Source of the DNA: Bacteroidales bacterium
GTDB lineage: Bacteria; Bacteroidota; Bacteroidia; Bacteroidales; UBA932
Direction: 5' to 3'
DNA length: 5,004 nt
NCBI GenBank assembly: GCA_023227835.1
Contig: JALOCI010000098.1
Location: 1-5,004 of the forward strand
Below are positions 1 to 5,004 of this stretch, piece by piece (positions within the stretch are counted from its first letter, which is position 1; the number at the start of each line of letters is the position of its first letter). The translations under genes and the position numbers were made by a program. A model generated the notes under the pieces. That model was not told where the DNA came from. It made no database searches and worked only from the letters and a program-made list of their open reading frames with translations.

Positions 1-60
1 AGGAGGTGATCGTTGCGCTGTTGTCGGGCCCGTTGATCTCCAGCGCGACGATCACCTCCT
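1..60. repeat. 20-bp inverted repeat with 20-base loop inside the spike gene
   Basis: Bases 1-20 and 41-60 are reverse complements at 19 of 20 positions; the single exception is T14 against G47, which is a wobble pair in plus-strand RNA and a C-A mismatch in the minus-strand mRNA. The loop is 21-40 and itself contains the palindrome CGGGCCCG (25-32). The mRNA arm that comes first begins AGGAGGTGATC, complementary to the 3' end of 16S rRNA, and the second arm carries the anti-Shine-Dalgarno-like partner. The repeat might extend beyond base 1. It lies in translated sequence that still fits the spike family, so it is not simply junk. Confidence 0.85.
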
Positions 61-499
61 CCACGCCGTCCACTTCTTTGACCAGCGCCAGCCGGAACAC
101 CTCGGCGCCTGCGCGCGTGTCCGCCACGACCCGGAACGGACCGCGGCCCCAGACCGACACCGCGGGGTCCACGGCCTCGGGGAACTCCTCGGCCGTTTCA
201 CCCTCGCCGGCGTGATCCCCGTAGTCCCAGACGGGCTGCGACGGGTCGCCCATGACGAACTGGATCCACACGCTCGCGCCTTTGGGCGGCATGTCGGTGG
301 CTCCCCAGCGGCGGGCGCCCCCCGTGCGGTTGCGCGCCCACGGGGTCTCGTCCATGACCCCGGGGATCTGCGCGCGGATCTGCCCGGGGTGCTCGGGGTT
401 CCAGTTCTCGGTCACGATCCCGGGGTACAGGAACGGGAACCGGGCGCCGCTCATGTCGTCGCCACCAAACCCGCTCCCGCCCTGTCCGAATCCGGTCAC
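1..499 (-). CDS. Baseplate spike / assembly protein V (gp5 OB-fold), N-terminal part
   Basis: The first 166 residues of a gpV/gp45/gp5-type spike protein; the frame is open to the window edge at base 1, so the 3' end is missing. I chose GTG at 499 because AGGGGG at 510-505 lies five bases upstream; a later ATG at 454 has no good ribosome binding site. After a Gly-rich leader (1-20) comes the OB-fold seen in this family: FLYPGIVTENWNPEHPGQIR (23-42), AQIPGVMDETPWAR (43-56), then GGARRWGATDMPPKGASVWI (60-79), QFVMGDPSQPVW (80-91) and a Gly. These match the family pattern 'G-x-V-x-x-N-x-D-P-x-x-x-G-R-x-x-V-x-I-P ... P-x-x-G-x-x-V-W-V-x-F-E-x-G-D-x-x-x-P-V-W'. Residues 124-166 (VVADTRAGAEVFRLAL ... 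LEINGPDNSATI) look like the start of the beta-rich region that leads into the spike helix in gp5-like trimers. The protein should cap the hub and puncture the target envelope. No lysozyme domain is present in the visible part. The coding sequence carries a large inverted repeat at its visible 3' end. Confidence 0.85.
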   Translation of the reverse strand, partial: MTGFGQGGSGFGGDDMSGARFPFLYPGIVTENWNPEHPGQIRAQIPGVMDETPWARNRTGGARRWGATDMPPKGASVWIQFVMGDPSQPVWDYGDHAGEGETAEEFPEAVDPAVSVWGRGPFRVVADTRAGAEVFRLALVKEVDGVEEVIVALEINGPDNSATITS

Positions 500-508
500 G
501 TTCGCCCC

Positions 509-511
<3 letters not shown>
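497..511 (-). promoter_or_regulatory. Stop/ribosome-binding-site/GTG start junction of the spike gene
   Basis: The lipoprotein TAG stop merges into AGGGGG, followed by CGAAC and the GTG start at 499. The stop codon thus shares bases with the ribosome binding site, which favours coupled translation and decides the GTG start over the later ATG at 454. The hub gene start has the same design. Confidence 0.7.
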
Positions 512-937
<426 letters not shown>

Positions 938-944
938 GGCCTTT

Positions 945-951
945 ACCTCCT
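945..951 (-). promoter_or_regulatory. Strong ribosome binding site of the lipoprotein gene
   Basis: AGGAGGT on the minus strand, seven bases before the ATG at 937. It is the longest Shine-Dalgarno match of any gene start in the window and lies in the 18-base gap after the hub stop codon, the longest gap in the cluster. This suggests the lipoprotein is translated independently and well, not only by coupling to the hub gene. Confidence 0.75.
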
Positions 952-955
952 GGGG

Positions 956-2326
956 CTATTGCCCCGAGTCGGGCTCGGCGCTCGCTGCGCCCAGCTCGTA
1001 CAGAATCTGGGGATCGTCATACTCGGCCAGCTCCTCGGGGGTCAACTGGCTGATCCCTCCCACGGCCTCCCCGCCTGAGTCCACGAACGCCCAGGCCGCC
1101 ACCACGTTGCCGTTCGGATCTGTCGTGGTGGTCAGCTTGCGGGACAGCTCGCCCGAGGGCTTGGCCGTCACGTCGTCCGCCTTGGGGTTCGACTTGGGGA
1201 CGCTCACTTTCTTGGCTGCCGGCGCCCGGCGCATGCTGTCCTTTTCACAGTCGTAGGCCTGCACGAACCTGCCGGCCTCGATCGTGTCCCTGGACTCGGT
1301 GACGTAGTACAGGCCGTCGGCGCTTTCGCTCATGCCGTAGCAGCCGATCGTGCACTTCGCGCCCACGCGCGAATCCCCGATCACGCTCGGGAGCTTCATC
1401 TTGTACCGCCCCTTGACCCGGGCGTAGTAGTGCGCCCAGGCGAGGCGCTGCGCTTGCTCCTGGTTCATGAACGACGCCGGGCGCACGTCCACGCGGGCGA
1501 GGCGTCCACCTCGGAGCCCGCTGTCGCTGTCGGGGTCGCCCACCAGGTCCTCCCGTCCGAGGGCTGCCACGAGGTCGTTGTTCTGCGGACCGGCGGTTGC
1601 CTCGATCAGTTCCTTGGTCACCGGGTGACGCGCCACAACGCGCACTTTGCCGGTGGGCTTGGACATGTCGATCTCGAACTGCGGCGGCTCCAGGATGCTG
1701 CCGCGCTCGGCGTCGGTTCTGTACTGGAGGATCCGCACCGGCTCGCGGTCGGTCTGCCGGCGCGCCCAGTGCAGGCCCGTGGCGTCAATGTAGAACTCCC
1801 GGCCGTTCTGCCGCGCCAGCTTGGCGAGGAAACGGGCGTCGGTCTGGTACGCCTGCACGAACGTGCCGCGCTCGCTCGTGTCGTCCAGGGCCAGGTACGT
1901 GCCGGTGTAGCCGTAGGCGCTGGCGATCTCGCGCACCACCTCGGACGCTGTGGCGTTCTCCCACCGGCCCGATCGCTTCTCTTTGTCCAGCAGCTGGAGC
2001 ATGCAGTGGCCCTTCACCACGAACGGATCGCCGGCTTGCACCGAGGTGATCACCATGCGCCGAGGCGGGCACAACTGCCCAGGCCACCCCCACGACACCG
2101 CGATCTTTTGCCCTGGGGCGAACACGGGGGCGTCCAGCATTTTCAGATCCGAATTCTGAAACGTGAGCACCACCTCGTCCTTCTTGCGCTCGGAGTCGCT
2201 GAACTCGAACCGCAGCAGCCGCTGGCTTAGGTATTCCCACGTGGTCCACCAGTCGCCCAGCCAGGAGTCGTCCCCGCTGTCGTAGTCCAGGAGCTGGAAC
2301 ACCACGCTCGCGCTGCCGAACGGCAC
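956..2326 (-). CDS. Baseplate hub protein, phage late control D / gp27-like
   Basis: A 456-residue protein of the gpD/gp27/VgrG-N hub type, which forms the trimeric ring joining tail tube to spike. Start GTG at 2326, preceded by AGGGGG. Family hallmarks are seen in order: LLRFEFSDSERKKDEVVLTFQN (37-58) for the first hub barrel; LDAPVFAPGQKIAVSWGW (64-81) followed by RMVITSVQ (90-97), the usual 'F-x-x-G-x-x-I-x-V-x-x-G-W' segment; TASEVVREIASAYGY (126-140); and QAYQTDARFLAKLARQNGREFYID (158-181) followed by GLHWARR, the very typical 'Q-x-x-x-T-D-x-x-F-L-x-x-L-A-x-x-x-G' signature. A further barrel-like part runs to about 360 (AGRFVQAYDCEKD). The last roughly 90 residues (367-456) form a Pro/Thr/Lys-rich linker and an acidic tail beyond the usual core. 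The product is a structural virion protein with no enzymatic motif seen. It stands just after the LysM gene and, apart from the inserted lipoprotein gene, just before the spike gene, which is the expected hub-spike order. Confidence 0.88.
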   Translation of the reverse strand: MPFGSASVVFQLLDYDSGDDSWLGDWWTTWEYLSQRLLRFEFSDSERKKDEVVLTFQNSDLKMLDAPVFAPGQKIAVSWGWPGQLCPPRRMVITSVQAGDPFVVKGHCMLQLLDKEKRSGRWENATASEVVREIASAYGYTGTYLALDDTSERGTFVQAYQTDARFLAKLARQNGREFYIDATGLHWARRQTDREPVRILQYRTDAERGSILEPPQFEIDMSKPTGKVRVVARHPVTKELIEATAGPQNNDLVAALGREDLVGDPDSDSGLRGGRLARVDVRPASFMNQEQAQRLAWAHYYARVKGRYKMKLPSVIGDSRVGAKCTIGCYGMSESADGLYYVTESRDTIEAGRFVQAYDCEKDSMRRAPAAKKVSVPKSNPKADDVTAKPSGELSRKLTTTTDPNGNVVAAWAFVDSGGEAVGGISQLTPEELAEYDDPQILYELGAASAEPDSGQ

Positions 2327-2338
2327 GGCGGCCCCCTA
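2324..2338 (-). promoter_or_regulatory. Stop/ribosome-binding-site/GTG start junction of the hub gene
   Basis: The TAG stop of the LysM-like gene merges into AGGGGG, followed by CCGCC and GTG at 2326. Spacing and the first eight bases are identical to the junction before the spike gene, supporting GTG as the hub start and coupling of LysM-like and hub translation. Confidence 0.7.
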
Positions 2339-2677
2339 GTGGTAGCGCCGGCGCTCGGGGCTGAACACCCGGAGCCGGACTAGCCGGGCCGACGGGATCA
2401 CCACGGTGGTGCCGGCGACCAGGGCGAGGGTGGGGTCGATCACCGGCGTGGGCTGGAACTCGCACAGCAGCCACCACAGGCCGCACGCCCTGGAGAACCC
2501 GGGGAAATATCGGTGCGCCAACCCCCACCAGGTATCGGCAGCTCGGGCCACGTGGATCACGTTGTCGGGTTCGTCCACGTAGCGGAACGGCTCGCGCTCG
2601 TCCAGATACTGCCGGCCGGCGGCGTCGGTCAGGACGGTGCAGAAACGGTAGCGGGACTCGGGAAACATGTGCGCCAT
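2336..2677 (-). CDS. Small LysM-like tail protein (gpX / gp53 type)
   Basis: A 113-residue protein with a LysM-like domain at about residues 39-96. The visible pattern is NVIHVARAADTWWGLAHRYF (39-58), then WWLLCEF (68-74), then DPTLALVAGTTVVIPS (81-96). This follows the LysM layout of V-x-x-G-D-T-x-x-x-I-A-x-x-Y, a central W/N helix, and P-x-x-L-x-x-G-x-x-L-x-I-P. In phage tails such domains (P2 gpX, T4 gp53, the C-terminus of Afp7) act as structural modules at the tube-baseplate junction and need not bind peptidoglycan. The domain is unusually rich in Trp, with WW at both the first helix and the centre. The ATG at 2677 comes one base after the TGA of the upstream gene and has GGGGG at 2689-2685 as a likely ribosome binding site, so the two are probably translationally coupled. 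A second in-frame ATG at 2668 is possible but has a poorer upstream context. The basic tail RRRYH ends at a TAG that forms part of the next gene's ribosome binding site. Confidence 0.65.
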   Translation of the reverse strand: MAHMFPESRYRFCTVLTDAAGRQYLDEREPFRYVDEPDNVIHVARAADTWWGLAHRYFPGFSRACGLWWLLCEFQPTPVIDPTLALVAGTTVVIPSARLVRLRVFSPERRRYH

Positions 2678-2678
2678 G

Positions 2679-3350
2679 TCACAGCCCCCACGTGCGGAAC
2701 ATCCCGTTCGTGAGATGGTCCTGCATGGTGATCCGCCCCATCGGCGCCTCCTCGAACGAGACCGACGCGGCCCACGCGCGCAGGCGCCCCTCGGCGTCGC
2801 AATCCTCGAACGTGAAATCCACCGAGATCAGGCGCACCCGCAAAGTCAAGAGACCGGGGAGGCACAAGATCCCGGCAGGCGCGGCCGCCTCGATCGCGCC
2901 GCTCGGCCCGGCGCCCGGGTAGGCCATGGCCTCCAGGAACCGCCGGTCGTCCTCCATCATGCTTGCGATCGTGGCCATGTCGCTGCTGCTGCCCTCGCCG
3001 GTTCCACGAGCTGCGCCCGCGATCGTTTCCTTCAGGATGGTGAGGGCGTTCTGCTTGATCTCCAGATCGATCGGCACGTTGTCGGTGCTGGTGTAGCTGG
3101 CGTAGCCGTGCGACATGCCCAGCGGCGTGGACTTTTCCCAGTTGACGCGCAGGGCCTCGCGCACGGGCGCGGGCCTGAACCAGAAATCCATGGTGTCCCG
3201 GAAGTCGCCGGGCGGCGAGTCGTACAGCAGCAGGTTGCGCAGGTAGCCCTTGGCCTCTTTCTTGGTCCCCTGCGCAGCGAGCGATCCGAGATTGCTACCC
3301 TTGGGCTTGCGTTCCGGGGCCTCGTTCTTGGCGTCGTACTTTTGCCCCAC
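2679..3350 (-). CDS. Contractile-injection-system tube/baseplate-adaptor-like protein
   Basis: A 223-residue protein that I read as the adaptor between inner tube and baseplate hub (CIS tube protein / Afp7 N-domain type). The start is GTG at 3350, chosen because GGAGG at 3360-3356 precedes it by five bases; the upstream TGA stop abuts this ribosome binding site. Residues 1-36 are a basic, polar, probably flexible leader. The folded part shows the family layout: FWFRPAPVREALRVNWE (56-72, 'F-NP-x-N' style strand), a Tyr/Thr segment followed by VPIDLEIK (92-99), a variable Ser/Gly loop (110-125), DDRRFLEAMAYPG (134-146), then PGLLTLRVRLISVDFTFEDCD (165-185), GRLRAWAASVSFEEAP (188-203) and a C-terminal RITMQDHLTNGMFR. 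The 'P-x-L-x6-I-x-V-x-F-x-F-D-x-x-G-x-L-R-A-x-V-x-F-x-E' pattern is the best sign of this family. Unlike Afp7-type proteins it carries no LysM domain at its C-terminus; that domain appears to be the next gene. Family call by eye, not by search. Confidence 0.6.
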   Translation of the reverse strand: MGQKYDAKNEAPERKPKGSNLGSLAAQGTKKEAKGYLRNLLLYDSPPGDFRDTMDFWFRPAPVREALRVNWEKSTPLGMSHGYASYTSTDNVPIDLEIKQNALTILKETIAGAARGTGEGSSSDMATIASMMEDDRRFLEAMAYPGAGPSGAIEAAAPAGILCLPGLLTLRVRLISVDFTFEDCDAEGRLRAWAASVSFEEAPMGRITMQDHLTNGMFRTWGL

Positions 3351-3355
3351 GGTTG

Positions 3356-3360
3356 CCTCC
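3356..3360 (-). promoter_or_regulatory. Ribosome binding site deciding a GTG start (adaptor gene)
   Basis: GGAGG directly follows the tape measure TGA stop and lies five bases before GTG at 3350. It fixes GTG as the start of the tube/adaptor-like protein, since no ATG lies nearby in frame. Confidence 0.7.
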
Positions 3361-5004
3361 TCAGATCAGGGCGTCGCCCTCGTCCAGCGACCGCGTGCCC
3401 TTGGCCGTCCCACTGTCGCCCACGGCGGTGGCGATCTTCTCGCGGTCCACGTACAGGTTGACGGGCCGACCACCCAGATCCTTGATCACCTTGGACATGT
3501 TGTCGAACACCTTGAGCCACTGCGCCTGGGTGCCCGCGTCCAGATTCCCGAAGGCCGTCTGGGCGCCGATCGGCCGCGCGCCGGCGGCCCACTCGCCGGC
3601 AGTCGTCCCCATGTACGTGGAGATCTTCTCCTGCTCGGCCATGAGCCCCTTGGCCTGCTCCAGGTCTCGGTCTTTGTAGTAGGCCTTCCGCTCCTCGGGA
3701 GTCATTCCGGCCGTGGTGTCGGCGCCGAACAGATCGCGGGCGTAGTTGCCGGCCTCGGTCTCGGTGGCGGTGAAGTTGCGCCCGTTCGCCTGATCCCGCA
3801 TACCCTGCATGCCCAGCTGGATCTGGTCCTTGTCGCCCGAGATCAGGCCGGCGGCCACGTTGTAGGCGTTGCCCACGCCGGTGGCCACGTTGCCCACCAG
3901 CTCGCCGAGGAACGCCCCGACCACGCGCAGCGTGTGCCACACGAAATCGAGCACCCAGCCGATCACGCTCAACACGTCGGCGACCCTTTCGATCGCGCTG
4001 GCCAGCGTGTTGAACGCACCGACGGCGCCGTCGATCCAGCCGGCGATGTCCTCGCCTGTCACGTTGGACAGGCGCTCCACCACGACCCCGATCACGTCGG
4101 CCAACTCGCTCAACACGGTGAGCGCCGTTTCGCCGAACGAGGCTAGGCGCCGGCCGGCTGTGGCGCCGGCGGCTCCCCACTTCGCCAGCTCCTCGGGCGT
4201 GTTCTGCCCCTCGCCGGTGAACACCGAAAAAATCGACTTGAACTTCTCGATCACCATGCGGGCCTGCGGGCCCAGCATCGTGATCCCTTCGTCGAACCCC
4301 TTTTTCAGACCGACCCAGAACGATTTCATGCGCTCCAGGAACCGCTCGAACCCGTGGACGAAACCGAGGACCCCCTGGTTCTGGGTCTTGCGCAGCTCGC
4401 GGCTGGTGGCCGCCGAGAGCTTGCCGTTGCTGATTATCTCCACGACCGACTTCCAGCCCAGCTTGATCTTGCCCACCATGTCGCGCCAGCTGTCGCCCAC
4501 CCCGGTGGCGTTCTTGTTCACCGACCGGTACAGGGCATAGAACCCGATCGCCAGACCGCCCAGCAGGATGGTCAGGCCACCGAGGACGATCGCGGCCTTG
4601 ACAGCCGAAAAGACGAGCCCGCCGAGGGTGACGCCAAAGAGCTTCATGGCCCCCATCGCCATCCCCACGTACCCCATGGCCTTCATGACCTTGCCGAACG
4701 CCAGCGAGAATCCCAGCATGGCGCGCTGCGCAGTTGGCGGGATCGCATTCATGAGACCGGAGGCCGCGTTCGCGGCGGCGGTCGCGCCTTCCTTGAACGG
4801 CCTGAGAATCGACTGGGACACCGGCCCGATCGTCTTGCGCAGGCGATCCATGGCGTTGTTCATGCGGTCGGTGGCGCCCTTGTAGTCGCTCGTGATCGCC
4901 TTGGCCATGCCCTCGGACACGCCGGTCGTGTTCTGCATTTCGGCGCCGAGGACGGCCGCCGCCTCGGCCCCGTATCGCATGGTCCCGGTGGCGTCCTTGA
5001 CGCC
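3361..5004 (-). CDS. Phage tail tape measure protein, C-terminal part (5' end outside window)
   Basis: Likely the tape measure protein, which lies inside the tail tube, sets tail length and is released into the target envelope on firing. The frame is open to base 5004 (eight more residues precede the Met at 4980), so the start lies outside the window; 547 residues are visible. Counting from the Met at 4980, there is an amphipathic Ala-rich region (about 1-90), a strongly hydrophobic Gly/Ala/Leu stretch at about 101-150 that could form two membrane helices (nt about 4531-4680), a long helical region with a second hydrophobic patch at about 285-375, a charged helix at about 428-452, and a C-terminal motif PVNLYVDREKIATAV at 506-520. 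Similar 'xVxLxVDGxxIAxxV' endings are common in tape measure proteins. The membrane segments, helical low-complexity make-up and position just upstream of adaptor, LysM and hub genes support the call. No lysozyme or peptidase motif was recognised in the visible part. The gene stops with TGA at 3363-3361, ten bases before the next start. Confidence 0.85.
   Translation of the reverse strand, partial: GVKDATGTMRYGAEAAAVLGAEMQNTTGVSEGMAKAITSDYKGATDRMNNAMDRLRKTIGPVSQSILRPFKEGATAAANAASGLMNAIPPTAQRAMLGFSLAFGKVMKAMGYVGMAMGAMKLFGVTLGGLVFSAVKAAIVLGGLTILLGGLAIGFYALYRSVNKNATGVGDSWRDMVGKIKLGWKSVVEIISNGKLSAATSRELRKTQNQGVLGFVHGFERFLERMKSFWVGLKKGFDEGITMLGPQARMVIEKFKSIFSVFTGEGQNTPEELAKWGAAGATAGRRLASFGETALTVLSELADVIGVVVERLSNVTGEDIAGWIDGAVGAFNTLASAIERVADVLSVIGWVLDFVWHTLRVVGAFLGELVGNVATGVGNAYNVAAGLISGDKDQIQLGMQGMRDQANGRNFTATETEAGNYARDLFGADTTAGMTPEERKAYYKDRDLEQAKGLMAEQEKISTYMGTTAGEWAAGARPIGAQTAFGNLDAGTQAQWLKVFDNMSKVIKDLGGRPVNLYVDREKIATAVGDSGTAKGTRSLDEGDALI

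Noticed and set aside
49..60. Match to the 3' end of 16S rRNA (GATCACCTCCT)
   Set aside because: Only about a dozen bases match and the region is in frame with the spike protein; it is one arm of the inverted repeat and not an rRNA gene.
452..454. ATG at 454 as start of the spike gene
   Set aside because: The GTG at 499 has a clear AGGGGG five bases upstream and the same junction design as the hub gene; the ATG lacks a good ribosome binding site.
1430..2230. Long plus-strand open frame opposite the hub gene
   Set aside because: Antisense shadow in GC-rich DNA, His/Arg/Gly-rich composition, no domain signs; the opposite strand carries the clear hub signature.
3250..4146. Long plus-strand frame opposite the tape measure gene
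   Set aside because: Antisense shadow with no recognisable domain; the region is explained by the tape measure protein.
3032..4180. Long minus-strand frame (382 residues) overlapping tape measure and adaptor genes
   Set aside because: Extreme Arg/Gly/His composition typical of a shifted frame in GC-rich coding DNA; it overlaps two better supported genes.

Overview
The window is a compact, GC-rich structural gene cluster of a contractile-tail particle (a myovirus-type phage or prophage, or possibly a tailocin or other contractile injection system). Every supported gene is on the minus strand, so transcription runs from high to low coordinates. The genes are nearly end to end: gaps are 1 to 18 bases, most starts are preceded by a G-rich Shine-Dalgarno sequence, and there is no internal promoter or terminator that I can support. 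This looks like one polycistronic late operon.

In transcription order the window holds: (1) the C-terminal part of a tape measure protein, running in from beyond base 5004; (2) a 223-residue protein that resembles the tube/baseplate-adaptor domain of contractile injection systems; (3) a 113-residue LysM-like, tail-protein-X-like protein; (4) a 456-residue gpD/gp27-like baseplate hub protein; (5) a 142-residue secreted lipoprotein with an Asp-Thr repeat linker and a ten-cysteine domain; (6) the N-terminal part of a gpV/gp5-like baseplate spike protein, running off the window at base 1. The order tape measure, adaptor/LysM, hub, spike is the usual order for the tail tip and baseplate of contractile phages: the tape measure sets tube length, the adaptor and LysM proteins join tube to hub, and hub plus spike form the puncturing tip. 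No capsid, terminase, sheath, gp25 or baseplate J gene lies in the window, so phage cannot be separated from phage-derived particle here.

The unexpected element is the lipoprotein gene set between hub and spike. Its type II signal peptide, acidic (Asp-Thr)n linker and cysteine-rich domain look like a cell-envelope protein and not a virion part. Such Asp-Thr-repeat lipoproteins are a style I associate with Myxococcota and related delta-proteobacterial lineages, which with the high GC suggests a host of that kind; this is an inference of modest confidence. The lipoprotein could be a superinfection-exclusion or host-envelope-modifying factor, or an accessory of the tail tip.

Two nucleotide-level structures stand out: a hexanucleotide tandem repeat encoding the Asp-Thr linker (758-850), and a 20-bp inverted repeat with a 20-base loop inside the spike gene at the window edge (1-60).
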